Source: Beroe forskalii (Eukaryota > Ctenophora > Nuda > Beroida > Beroidae). From it: a stretch of DNA of 64,000 nt. The position numbers were made by a program, and so were the translations under genes. Location of the stretch: the NCBI GenBank assembly GCA_011033025.1, contig WFMF01000020.1:744001-808000 (forward strand), written 5' to 3'. Position 1 is the stretch's first letter, and each line of letters opens with the position of its first letter. This document shows positions 59,501-61,208 of the stretch, in pieces. The notes under the pieces are model-generated. The model ran no database searches. It had not been told where the DNA came from and was given only the letters and a program-made list of their open reading frames with translations.

Positions 59501-61208
59501 CCCGGAGTTTGATGAGAACATTGTTTCAGTGCAAAAAACAAGTAATTTGAAGAAAATAAACTTAATTTACATCTCATGCCATTTTAAAGGCATTAATTAG
59601 GGATGTTTATAACAACTCATGGTGGCAATTAGGAACGCATTACCTCAAAGAACTTATCGCAGGAGATGCACATAGTGTCAATGACAACACATGTTGTCAA
59701 CTGACAACGCATGGTTTCAAATGACAACGCATTACCTCAAAGAACTTATCACAGGAGATGCACATGGTGTCAATGCTTTCTTCGTGTTCCTCGTGTCTGT
59801 GTCTGTCAACTAGAACTGGGTAAGAAAACCCGGCCCCACACTCGTTACACGTAAATATCGGTTTCTTGGAGGTGTGACTGATCTGCAAGGGTAGAGAATG
59901 ATAATCAAATCATTAATTTATAGGCAGTTATTGTCATAATTGGCATTATAATTAAACCCCCCAGAGGTGATTTTTTATCCACCAAAAGTAAGGGGGTTTC
60001 CCCCTGGAATAGCCCCAATTAATCAATTATGTCCATGGTTTTGTCCCAAAGTCCCAACTATGAATCGACATTGGACTGAATTCCCGAACACTGAGCATCA
60101 TGTCACTGTTTGAATTTGCTTACTTTGACATGGCGTTGCAGGGCACGTTGGTCTTCAAAGAACCTCTCACATTCCATGCACATGGTGTCAACTTCATCCT
60201 CGTGAACATGGTACCTGAGGGGAACAAGTTTAAAACGTTTAAATGAAACGATAAAGTTTAAAATAAGAAGTTTTCGAAAATCATGTGATTATCGTCGTTA
60301 GCTGAAGATGGTATAATCTGAACGTTATCCGTTTCAAGACCACTCATATATAGACTCATAATACCGGGAGGCCCAAAAAACGTAACATGAAAAAGTATCA
60401 AGAAGTTAATAGGGATGGGAAAAATAGATGAAAAAAATTCAAAAAATGGATAATTAGAAACTAATAAGCTAATATAACCGTTGATTTTCCTAACCATTGA
60501 AAATTCAACTAATCAACAATTCAACTATGTCCGGACACAATATCCACACAAAGACACAACATCCAGACAATGTCCGGACACAATCTCCCCCACAAACCTG
60601 TGAGAGTCTCTGGCAGCTTTGGATTTGAAAGTCTGATCACAGGCTCGACACATGAGCTCTTCCTCCCTGCCGTGCGTGTCTTTGTTGTGTTTGCGCAGCA
60701 GGTAGATCGCTGGCGGAGGTTTATTTCACTGTAACTCCTTTGGGGGCCAACCCCCATAAACCTCCAAAAATTGAACCCTCTTTGCCATTTTTCGATATTC
60801 ATCGGGGGTTTATGAGGGGTGTCCTCCCTTTCGTTTTTACAAACAAGATGTATAACTCTTTTTCACAAACATCACAGTAGACATAACGGGCATAGGTCAG
60901 AACAGCAACGCCACGAGGGCGCCATGGCAGTGCCACGTTAGTGCCACTTACTAATACTTTTATGCCATTTTTTTATAACCAAAGTATTTGTCACACTGTA
61001 AATTAGACATAACTCTAAATTAGACATCACTTACTATCGAAGTATTTGTCACACTCCGTACAATACACATCACTCTCATCCAAATGGACTTTGCTCCTAT
61101 GGTGATCGTATTCTGATCTGTTTGTGTAAGTGTAGTTACAGTCCCTACACGACCATTCACTGTACTTGCTGTGCATTTGTTCCTTGTGTCGACGGAGGGA
61201 CCGGGGCG
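16403..61208 (-). CDS. Poly-C2H2 zinc-finger protein, ~43 fingers, 25 in-window exons, 5'-partial
   Basis: Joining 25 minus-strand exons gives about 1,392 codons of near-continuous C2H2 fingers (C-x2-C-x12-H-x3/4/5-H). An acidic linker lies near the middle. The C-terminus has a run of Glu, Gly-Ser-Lys stretches and acidic residues. Proteins of this kind are normally nuclear and bind DNA or RNA, but no target can be inferred. No KRAB, BTB, SCAN or ZAD domain is visible; an N-terminal domain could lie beyond 64 kb. Fingers often alternate between a form like WxCxxCxxxFxxRxxLDRHRHxxH and a form like TMCxECDKFFEDxxxLxRHxRxVH, which suggests growth by duplication of a two-finger unit. Exon lengths sum in frame except for one surplus base in e17. 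Two splice sites are non-canonical (e23 donor, e9 acceptor). The e14-e15 intron is about 30.4 kb and holds a GPCR gene. Two separate genes are possible, but e14 and e15 each need exactly the missing half of the other's finger. Confidence 0.
17606..17679 (-). ncRNA. tRNA-like sequence (pseudo-tRNA or tRNA-derived SINE head)
   Basis: In the e24-e25 intron a 74-nt minus-strand segment has a perfect 7-bp acceptor stem (TCAGTGG / CCACTGA), an A-box-like TGGTGTAGTGG, a strong central stem (CAGGAT / ATCCTG) and a B-box-like GATCGAATCCC. The T stem does not pair and the central loop is not a standard 7-nt anticodon loop, so no amino acid can be assigned. More likely a tRNA-derived repeat than a working tRNA. 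Confidence 0.
17909..18026 (-). CDS. Zinc-finger gene exon e24
   Basis: Acceptor CTGTGCAG, donor GTGAGG, phase 2 in and phase 0 out. YLRNHLRSVH closes the e23 finger; HMCRDCNQSFPGKVPLDRH has its second His in e25 (KYE, then VH). A G-rich minisatellite fills the intron just upstream. Confidence 0.
18036..18205. repeat. G-rich intronic minisatellite (GTGGGGACAATTA)
   Basis: About ten degenerate units of GGGGACAATTAGT (plus strand) directly upstream of the e24 acceptor. The units supply its pyrimidine-rich 3' intron end on the minus strand. Confidence 0.
18452..18555 (-). CDS. Zinc-finger gene exon e23 (non-canonical donor)
   Basis: Acceptor CACTCAG, phase 0. VFPSRSEYDRHLYYVH then TMCLECDKFFEDA plus a split Arg codon. 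Joining to e24 in phase needs the exon to end in CG, so the intron would start CTAAGTG instead of GTAAGTG. Reading to the next GT puts a TAA in frame. One base change (G to C) would explain it. The acceptor and first 16 bases are repeated about 70 bp upstream. Confidence 0.
18541..18632. repeat. Tandem copy of the e23 acceptor and exon start
   Basis: ACGCGAGGGGAACACCTG occurs at 18541 (the real e23 start and acceptor) and again at 18611, each followed by a copy of TGACGTCAT-type sequence. Confidence 0.
18881..18958 (-). CDS. Zinc-finger gene exon e22
   Basis: Acceptor ATTTGCAG, donor GTAAGG, 26 codons, phase 0. DPRSLKRHMRSVH closes the e21 finger; FRCSTCEE opens one finished by e23 (VFPSRSEYDRHLYYVH). 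Confidence 0.
19100..19240 (-). CDS. Zinc-finger gene exon e21
   Basis: Acceptor CTCCCCCAG, donor GTAATC, 47 codons, phase 0. VHGNTEG, finger WVCETCEETFPRRTILNRH with RHEEH, then SMCVECDKYFE opens another. Its first 20-43 bases with the acceptor recur five times in the upstream intron array. Confidence 0.
19241..19905. repeat. Intronic array carrying five extra copies of the e21 acceptor
   Basis: Units made of GGGAGTGGTGGGAAGTTAGG stretches alternate with copies of the e21 start (plus strand: CACACACCCAACCCTCAGTG then TTACCATGAACCTGGGG). Copies lie near 19381-19422, 19521-19560, 19660-19700, 19768-19795 and 19862-19902. All carry the CAG acceptor. Confidence 0.
20202..20359 (-). CDS. Zinc-finger gene exon e20
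   Basis: Acceptor CAATCTTAG, donor GTGAAT. GT completes Gly; fingers RIICEHCDERFDKKHKLNEH (closed by LFVIH) and SHCDKCQKFFDDKNAFKRH. The intron falls before the second His of the latter (FKQ, then VH). The first 16 bases plus acceptor recur three more times upstream. Confidence 0.
20346..20515. repeat. ~45-50-bp array with three extra copies of the e20 acceptor
   Basis: The unit holds CAGATTATTCGACCT followed by GAGATTGGAAAACATGGAGG. The minus-strand reading gives CAATCTCAG then the first 16 bases of e20. The functional copy ends at 20359. Confidence 0.
20570..20850. repeat. Degenerate intronic array around the e19 donor
   Basis: Repeats of GATTAGAGCTAATGGG with interspersed CTCTGACCTTGTT at 20632 and again at the true donor (20848-20860). 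The donor and final exon bases of e19 are therefore duplicated within the intron. Confidence 0.
20855..20942 (-). CDS. Zinc-finger gene exon e19
   Basis: Acceptor CCCTTGCAG, donor GTCAGA, phase 0 in and phase 1 out. VDYCELCDKYFDDGRMAVKH then MDSFHAAEQ. The donor context (AACAAG then GTCAGAG) recurs about 215 bp downstream inside a degenerate intron array. Confidence 0.
21188..21295 (-). CDS. Zinc-finger gene exon e18
   Basis: Acceptor GGCTGCAG, donor GTTAGT, 36 codons, phase 0. VHGGTEAH then finger LTCEDCNIEFNRRSQYNRH, LHEKHGDPS. Homologous in layout to e17 and e21, which also start VHG. Its acceptor and first 10 bases recur about eight times in the adjacent upstream array. Confidence 0.
21284..21775. 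repeat. ~50-65-bp array with about eight extra copies of the e18 acceptor
   Basis: Unit CCATGAACCTGCAGCCGAAT plus ATATAAACTAGATAGTTGTA and variable filler. On the minus strand every unit reads CGGCTGCAG then GTTCATGGAG-like sequence, the acceptor and first bases of e18. Confidence 0.
22506..22683 (-). CDS. Zinc-finger gene exon e17 (1-base excess, frameshift)
   Basis: Acceptor CCTCCCAG and donor GTAAGA both require phase 0, but the exon is 178 bp. It opens in the expected frame (VHGMVAEE) and reaches TGA after 12 codons. From LHCADCELYFSRVSLYNRH on, the fingers read one base off, through FYCETCDKYFDDNPKLRRHKWQ. A single surplus base near the GGAGGAG stretch explains it. It could be a consensus error or a genuine disabling insertion. 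Confidence 0.
22676..23213. repeat. 22-bp minisatellite (about 22 copies) flanked by duplicated e17 acceptors
   Basis: ACACCAGGTGTCATGGAGTC plus TG is repeated from about 22707 to 23196 with high identity. It is bracketed by two identical 19-bp segments CCGTGTACCTGGGAGGGAG at 22676 and 23195. The first is the e17 acceptor and exon start. The unit core ACACCAGGTGT is palindromic. Confidence 0.
23214..23405. repeat. Degenerate array abutting the e16 donor
   Basis: Diverged units of TGACACCACATTCAACC run up to the e16 donor, whose own intron start (minus strand GTAAGTGGTGTCAGG) is part of the repeat. Confidence 0.
23411..23513 (-). CDS. Zinc-finger gene exon e16
   Basis: Acceptor CCTCTACAG, donor GTAAGT. 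The T completes Ser; RHMYETH closes the e15 finger; NRCALCDKFFNDTTALHRH follows, with the intron before its second His (DKR, then VH in e17). The following intron is almost entirely minisatellite. Confidence 0.
23514..24105. other. Intron e15-e16 and start of the giant intron
   Basis: 23514-23820 is plain AT-rich intron. After e15, 23932-24105 is pyrimidine-rich sequence leading to the Polinton-like insertion. No further exon seen. Confidence 0.
23821..23931 (-). CDS. Zinc-finger gene exon e15
   Basis: Acceptor CGTTCCAG, donor GTACAA. One base completes Arg, then LMKHFRAH closes the e14 finger. An acidic spacer (NPAEEESEEEH) precedes ITCRLCPSVFIRKTAY. Phase 2 out. Confidence 0.
24112..27328. 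mobile_element. Polinton-like / foldback element with tandem-repeat inverted termini
   Basis: The two ends are inverted copies starting AGTCACCCCCCCACTCAGC (identical for about 25 bp). They are flanked by a perfect 6-bp direct repeat ATCTTA (24106-24111 and 27329-27334). Inside the ends are ~80-bp tandem units with GAAGCTGGTTCCAGATTATA, TTTTGCCAACTCTG and the palindrome GGTCACGTGAC: about four at the left (24180-24535) and five or more at the right (26600-27220). A 6-bp duplication and 5'-AG ends are Polinton hallmarks; repeat-built inverted ends are typical of foldback elements. No integrase, polymerase or capsid frame is visible in the 1.9 kb interior, so it is non-autonomous if Polinton-related. 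It sits in the giant intron of the zinc-finger gene. Confidence 0.
25840..26285. mobile_element. TA-flanked MITE nested in the Polinton-like element
   Basis: Inverted ends CCTTATTGGCCCTTATTTAG and its complement, with TA on both sides. The interior is rich in GGGCCGGTTAAAA motifs. 446 bp, no coding frame. Termini resemble those of the MITE at 1341 (CCTTAGTGG). Confidence 0.
27335..28004. other. Intronic spacer downstream of the GPCR
   Basis: Mixed AT-rich sequence with small open frames lacking codon or motif support. Nothing recognised. Confidence 0.
28005..28262 (-). repeat. ~50-bp minisatellite containing the GPCR C-terminus and stop codon
   Basis: Degenerate copies of ACTAAGCCTTTTTGTCTTGT followed by GACTGAGTCCCGGACACC. 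The GPCR's last codons (GTQSQDKKA and TAG) lie in the copy nearest the gene; four to five further copies follow downstream. Confidence 0.
28228..29767 (-). CDS. Class-A-like G-protein-coupled receptor, nested in the zinc-finger intron
   Basis: Two exons give about 381 residues. Exon 1 (29347-29767): acceptor GATCTCAG, first Met at 29756, TM1 (FPDILIALIFATLAFFSFF), TM2 (IPKVLFLLLNTLDLLTCIAY) and TM3 ending CRLRQLQHPF in place of DRY. Donor is AG then GTTGGT. Exon 2 (28228 to about 28963): PYHFDRVIP, TM4 (VTIIFFTLYLAYTVCLLYF), TM5, TM6 (ILVTNMGSLLQTVAIMLML) and TM7 with CYNPLIF, an NPxxY variant, then a basic tail. An integral plasma-membrane receptor; ligand unknown. The N-terminus is short with no N-glycosylation site. 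The best in-phase start of exon 2 is preceded by GAACG, not AG; a canonical acceptor at 29012-29014 (TTGTAG) stays open but adds 16 residues. Upstream exons could exist but would only be 5' UTR or a few codons. Confidence 0.
29768..29900. repeat. Minisatellite derived from the GPCR exon 1 acceptor region
   Basis: Degenerate units of GAACCAGGGTTAGATT (plus strand). The minus-strand copy next to the exon, CTAATCTAACCCCGGTTGAT then CTCAG, is the branch-point-like and polypyrimidine segment of the acceptor. Confidence 0.
29901..31850. other. Intronic spacer
   Basis: AT-rich, no exon recognised. 31370-31465 holds a GC-rich block (CACCCTCGGACACTTTGGGG, then CTTGGGCTCGCGG and GGGGGGCTTGCCAGACCCC) related to 40910-41030. 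A (GA)n microsatellite is at 31800-31820. Confidence 0.
31858..32015. mobile_element. Multi-hairpin (cloverleaf-like) element, copy 2
   Basis: Outer arms GTTTAGTAACGAGTAAAAGT and AGTTTAGTAACTTTTACGAG enclose two perfect-looking hairpins: TTACACACGAGGGCC ... GGCCCGAGTGTGTAA and GCATTGAAAAACCGAGGCC ... GGCCGAGGTTTTTTAATGC. Same architecture as 15404-15566 and 35097-35222. Confidence 0.
32325..32500. repeat. ~88-bp tandem duplication
   Basis: AACGTAACTTCGAGAGCGTG and the following 70 bases recur at about 32427 (AACGTAACTTTGAGAGCGTG) with small changes. Confidence 0.
32501..33729. other. Intronic spacer
   Basis: AT-rich; 33135-33240 contains a decayed relative of the CRE-containing MITE (ATTACGTCACC, CCGCCTATATCTCGTG). 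No exon recognised. Confidence 0.
33732..33840. mobile_element. CRE-palindrome MITE, copy 1
   Basis: Inverted ends CCCGCGCACAAGAAATAGGC and GCCTATTTCTCGCGCGGCG. The core carries TGACGTCATTATCATATCAT and GATGACGTTGAA. Non-coding, about 100 bp, matching 52275-52382 and 58291-58373. Confidence 0.
33950..34097. repeat. ~77-bp tandem duplication
   Basis: AATATAGAGTAAATCAACAC and the next ~50 bases (ATTATATAACGTAGTCATCA) occur twice nearly identically. Confidence 0.
34098..35090. other. Intronic spacer
   Basis: AT-rich, no supported gene; small open frames only. A short duplication TAGTTTCCCAGCGAGT lies near 34970-35005. Confidence 0.
35097..35222. mobile_element. Multi-hairpin (cloverleaf-like) element, copy 3
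   Basis: Outer arms GACACTTGCCTGATCGGGTC and GACCCGATGGGCGCGTGTC enclose GC-rich hairpins with CCTCGCCCTACGGGCTCGGG and CCCTCGGGCTTATGCCCTCG. An inner pair is ATCGGTTTAG / AAAACCGGAT. Confidence 0.
35223..36470. other. Intronic spacer with a short direct repeat
   Basis: TGTGCGCAACGGGTGAGTCA with the following ~40 bases (AAATAAACCCTGAGGCCTGAACC region) occurs at about 35873 and 36040. Otherwise unrecognised. Confidence 0.
36475..37066. mobile_element. Inverted-end element built of GTCCCAATT/TTTGTCCCA repeats, 6-bp target duplication
   Basis: Ends GGGGGGAGTGTCACTGTCCC and the inverted ACAGTGACACCCCCC, flanked by TTTAAC on both sides (36469-36474 and 37067-37072). The interior is dense TGTCCCAATTGTCCCATTTG repeats. 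Open frames here are repeat artefacts. Confidence 0.
37380..37745. repeat. Cluster of CTATAGGCGCC palindromes
   Basis: At least ten occurrences of CGCCTATAGG, CACCTATAGG, CTTATCGGCG or close variants, in both orientations, within about 360 bp. Many are self-complementary. Confidence 0.
37746..38594. other. Intronic spacer
   Basis: No gene recognised. Includes TTTTCACGGACNTGAAAATCA-like small repeats. Confidence 0.
38595..39722 (-). repeat. Large dispersed repeat, copy C (inverted, no MITE insertion)
   Basis: Reverse complement of the right ~60% of copies A and B: ends CACCCTGCGCACGTGG at 38600, shares CTTGTCCACCCCACC, GTACTTCAGTACAACACTCA and TGAGCCAATGGGACTTCAAC. At the MITE position it is intact (ACTAACTTATTCTTG). 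Confidence 0.
39730..39990. mobile_element. Foldback MITE ~260 bp
   Basis: Arms TTTTCCCAAAACCAAAATTT ... CATGATATGAGAAAAGAACG ... and the inverted CGTTCTTTTCTCATCATGGG ... CCTTTTGGTTTTGGGAAAA. Directly abuts copy C. Target duplication not clear. Confidence 0.
39991..41034. other. Intronic spacer with GC-rich block
   Basis: 40430-40460 has TGACGTCATTATGACGTCAT. 40910-41030 is a GC-rich block (GGCCTTCGGCCCGAGCACTG, GGGGGGCTTGCCAGCCCCC) related to 31370 and 57125. No gene. Confidence 0.
41035..43330. repeat. Large palindrome plus ~1.18-kb tandem duplication
   Basis: 41035-41255 is inverted at 41465-41685 (AGCAACCACACGAGTT versus CGTGTGGTTGCT; TTTCAGTAATTATGACCAGT versus GACTGGTCATGAATC). The palindrome and its right flank then recur at +1184 bp (41310 matches 42494). 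The right ends of both copies (41820-42110, 43005-43280) carry an inverted, diverged piece of the large dispersed repeat (ATATATGGACCAATTCTATA, GGCAGAATGTCTGCATGTAC). Confidence 0.
43533..45462 (+). repeat. Large dispersed repeat, copy B (no MITE insertion)
   Basis: Direct copy of 1-2541, from GGGGTTCACCATGGGGTCAG to CCACGTGCGCAGGGTG. At 44861 the sequence AAGAATAAGTTAGTTGG is the uninterrupted version of the MITE insertion site in copy A. No conserved long coding frame. Confidence 0.
43918..44104. mobile_element. Hairpin MITE with degenerate telomere-like loop (copy in B)
   Basis: Arms GGACATTTCATCTCAGGACA and TGTCCTGAGATGAAGTGTCG pair. The loop is CCTGACCCTAACCATAACCC then TTACCCAAACCCAGACCCTA, a decayed CCCTAA array. 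Matches 384-572. Confidence 0.
45463..46390. other. Spacer with a small minus-strand open frame
   Basis: A 52-codon minus frame (about 45962-46120, starting MGTTVWCRIGFSS and containing VKKAGLRKAAYTAFDNLNRA) looks more protein-like than its surroundings but has no family I recognise. Its region is partly duplicated at 46180-46290, where a (CG)n tract interrupts it. Probably a decayed mobile-element fragment. Confidence 0.
46391..47420. repeat. ~345-bp tandem repeat, three copies
   Basis: AGCCTCAAGACCACAACAGA at 46391 recurs at about 46739 and 47082 with the following GATGAAGCTGAAACTGTC, GGATCACCTCAAACC and AACGCAAGGTCAAAAACTCC blocks. Satellite-like, no coding. Confidence 0.
47421..49200. 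repeat. Block with recurrent GTTACGTAAC palindromes
   Basis: GTGCGTTACGTAAC or GTGCATTACGTAAC occurs at about 47906, 48061 (double), 48750, 48775, 48961 and 49140 in otherwise plain AT-rich sequence. Role unknown. Confidence 0.
49201..50940. other. Intronic spacer
   Basis: No gene recognised. Contains a (CA)n tract near 49245, an inverted pair at 50034-50120 and a CCAAT palindrome at 50180-50242 (ATTGACCAATCAGTGCGCG / CTGCGCACTCATTGGTCAAT). Confidence 0.
50954..51298. repeat. 54-bp (2 x 27) repeat open in several frames
   Basis: CGACTCTTAGCAAAACAGAA / CTACTCTTAGTGAAACAGAA alternate from about 51088. The unit is a multiple of three, so two plus frames and one minus frame stay open and give repeats such as RLLAKQNEKLLLVKQNGE. 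No promoter or splice context supports a gene. A short upstream duplication (ACATCAGATAATATTTTAGA) sits at 50930-51025. Confidence 0.
51320..52274. other. Intronic spacer
   Basis: AT-rich, nothing recognised. Confidence 0.
52275..52382. mobile_element. CRE-palindrome MITE, copy 2 (inverted)
   Basis: Ends CTGCGCACGAGAGAAATGCG and CCGCCTATTTCTCGTGCGCG; core CATGATATGATAATGACGTC. Inverted relative to 33732-33840. Confidence 0.
52383..53500. other. Intronic spacer
   Basis: AT-rich, no gene recognised. Confidence 0.
53501..54376 (+). pseudogene. Possible decayed mobile-element coding fragment
   Basis: Two plus frames offset by a shift (53569-53760 and 53757-54011) contain protein-like text such as IWHDTKVLCDFNNRRPIAIA and HKRTNKDLYLSRLSNRPNF. 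A third frame covers 54024-54383. I recognise no domain; retroelement debris is the likeliest explanation. Low confidence. Confidence 0.
54377..54483 (-). CDS. Zinc-finger gene exon e14
   Basis: Acceptor GATTTCAG, donor GTAGGA, phase 0 in and phase 2 out. VFELLSALEYHRRNVH closes the e13 finger; TICEICGLFISDPK with a split Arg codon begins another. The missing half (LMKHFRAH) is the start of e15, about 30.4 kb away, giving exact C-x2-C-x12-H-x3-H spacing. Confidence 0.
54640..54770. repeat. GC-rich CGGGAGTCCC minisatellite after the e13 donor
   Basis: Degenerate ~10-20-bp units CCCGGGAGTCC / ACGGGAGTCCCCCGG in the intron starting about 17 bp past the e13 donor. Confidence 0.
54787..55035 (-). 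CDS. Zinc-finger gene exon e13
   Basis: Acceptor CTCCCCAG, donor GTATGG, 83 codons, phase 0 both ends. TPKRLLKHMREVH closes the e12 finger. The next, FFCARCELVFDKRSALDKH, lacks its final His (LREKD follows), so it is a degenerate finger. TYCEPCDKYFEELRGKERH is intact, and YSCEPCGE opens the next. Confidence 0.
55155..55246. repeat. CCAAT-containing nested palindromes
   Basis: ACCAATCAGCGCGCATG / CGCGTGCTGATTGGTC and CATTGACCAATCAGAGTGCG form overlapping inverted repeats beside the e12 donor; related to 50180-50242. Confidence 0.
55253..55370 (-). CDS. Zinc-finger gene exon e12
   Basis: Acceptor GTTATCCAG, donor GTGACA. The G completes Arg, then finger CLECNIGEFPSKTVYMNH with IRLTH, and YCFKCTTHQQ opens the next finger. 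Phase 0 out. The adjacent intron holds ACCAATCAG-type palindromes. Confidence 0.
55611..55677 (-). CDS. Zinc-finger gene exon e11, acidic linker
   Basis: Acceptor ATACCCAG, donor GTAAAA, phase 1 in and phase 2 out. It encodes an Asp/Glu-rich stretch (DKEEDMDELDDRPDDEDD, then FIIY) with no finger. It separates the N-terminal and central finger arrays. Found from its splice signals and phase; it is too short to stand out as an open frame. Confidence 0.
55863..55988 (-). CDS. Zinc-finger gene exon e10
   Basis: Acceptor TCCCTCAG, donor GTAAGT, phase 1 at both ends. ADLLRHLHDAH closes the e9 finger; the finger starting QYCDKCDLYFGNRKALYRH follows, ending in IHAA before the acidic linker exon. Confidence 0.
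56266..56364 (-). CDS. Zinc-finger gene exon e9 (non-canonical acceptor)
   Basis: Phase and finger spacing both require the exon to start with AT before CAGAAAGAC, giving FFTNQKDFSKHNRENH with exact x12 spacing. The bases before it are CTCTCAA, not AG. The next AG (AATCAG) is out of phase with e8. An upstream TTAG is in phase but would insert 8 residues into the finger. The exon then encodes LINCDKCTSTFKNA; donor GTAGGT, phase 1. Confidence 0.
56660..56750. repeat. 43-bp tandem copy of the e8 3' end and donor
   Basis: TTACTCACTGGTAAAGAAGA at 56664 versus TTACTCACTTGTGAAGAAGA at 56707, each followed by GGTCACANTCGACACACAT. Both carry a GTGAGT donor on the minus strand. Confidence 0.
56715..56894 (-). 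CDS. Zinc-finger gene exon e8
   Basis: I chose acceptor GGTTCAG over the downstream GTCCAG because only the former restores 12 residues between the second Cys and first His (DKVFEGPALVQR). It encodes an unusual C-x4-C finger (CSYDDCDETF) and the start PMCVECDLFFT. Donor is GTGAGT, phase 1. The last ~32 exon bases plus the donor recur 43 bp downstream, but that second donor is out of reach in frame because a TAA follows the first donor. Confidence 0.
57188..57281 (-). CDS. Zinc-finger gene exon e7
   Basis: Acceptor TCCCCTCAG, donor GTGCAG, phase 0 in and phase 1 out. FDKKVELDKHRRDIH closes the e6 finger and TICQYCDKVFE opens the next. The intron follows the conserved FE position used by several introns of this gene. 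Confidence 0.
57290..58660. other. Intron e6-e7
   Basis: AT-rich. 58435-58660 has repeated TTGTAAACCTTGTTAACATT motifs. No exon recognised. Confidence 0.
58291..58373. mobile_element. CRE-palindrome MITE, copy 3
   Basis: Starts ACGCCGCGCACGAGAAATAG with GATGACGTCATTATCATAGC; right end shortened to TGACGTGCGCGGC. Confidence 0.
58676..58755 (-). CDS. Zinc-finger gene exon e6
   Basis: Acceptor TTTCCTCAG, donor GTTCGT. Completes Ser from phase 1, then TTEFKQHMFVKH finishes the previous finger, and WTCPKCDEQ opens the next. A 15-bp minisatellite (GGTGTCAACAAGTAY) occupies the intron directly upstream of the acceptor. Confidence 0.
58756..59000. repeat. 15-bp minisatellite upstream of the e6 acceptor
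   Basis: GGTGTCAACAAGTAY repeated at least five times in regular order (58780-58850) then degenerate copies to about 59000. Confidence 0.
59166..59367 (-). CDS. Zinc-finger gene exon e5
   Basis: Acceptor GCTCCAG, donor GTGAGT, phase 0 in and phase 1 out. It completes the e4 finger (DKVMLERHLMRAH), then a linker GEGGETLDTQAAHKI, finger WSCEPCNLLFNQRSRLHAH and half of EHCEHCALYFE. The linker is longer than in most of the array. Confidence 0.
59638..59785. repeat. Duplicated e4 3' end and donor
   Basis: ATTACCTCAAAGAACTTATC plus GCAGGAGATGCACAT at 59639 recurs at 59731 (the true e4 end). The downstream copy encodes the same MCISCDKFFE and carries a GTAATG donor. Confidence 0.
59736..59882 (-). 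CDS. Zinc-finger gene exon e4
   Basis: Acceptor CCCTTGCAG, donor GTAATG. Phase 0 at both ends, 49 codons: ISHTSKKPI, finger FTCNECGAGFSYPVLVDRH, then the start of a second finger, MCISCDKFFE. The last exon bases and the donor are duplicated about 92 bp downstream in the intron. Confidence 0.
60124..60214 (-). CDS. Zinc-finger gene exon e3
   Basis: Acceptor CCCCTCAG, donor GTAAGC. Begins with G completing Arg, then YHVHEDEVD and the finger TMCMECERFFEDQRALQRH. The intron falls between the two zinc-binding histidines (RHVK, then ISH in e4), phase 0. Confidence 0.
60598..60709 (-). CDS. Zinc-finger gene exon e2
   Basis: Acceptor CCGCCAG and donor GTTTGT. Starts with CG, completing the Thr codon begun in e1, and ends in phase 2. 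It finishes the e1 finger (TIYLLRKHNKDTH) and encodes LMCRACDQTFKSKAARDSH. The final His-x4-His completes in e3. A GGGGTTTATGGGGG-type interspersed repeat lies immediately upstream of the acceptor. Confidence 0.
60716..60835. repeat. Interspersed CCCCATAAACC / GGGGTTTATG repeat, copy 3
   Basis: Shares TTTGCCATTTTTCGATATYC and the flanking inverted CCCCCATAAACC / GGGGGTTTATG with 5223-5335 and 55438-55525. Confidence 0.
60975..61060. repeat. Diverged duplicate of the e1 3' end
   Basis: AAAGTATTTGTCACACTGTA at 60981 resembles AAGTATTTGTCACACTCCGT of e1 (61040), each followed by sequence with ACATCACT or ACATAACT. A decayed copy of the exon end. Confidence 0.
61035..61208 (-). CDS. Zinc-finger gene exon e1 (first visible)
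   Basis: Acceptor CTTCCAG is followed by 2 bases completing a codon; donor is GTAAGT (phase 1). It encodes the C-terminal half of a finger (PRSLRRHKEQMH), the full finger beginning WSCRDCNYTYTNRSEYDHH, and the first half of the next (VYCTECDKYFD). It starts mid-finger, so at least one more upstream exon must exist beyond the window. Its first 15 bases are copied about 30 times in the adjacent upstream minisatellite. Confidence 0.
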
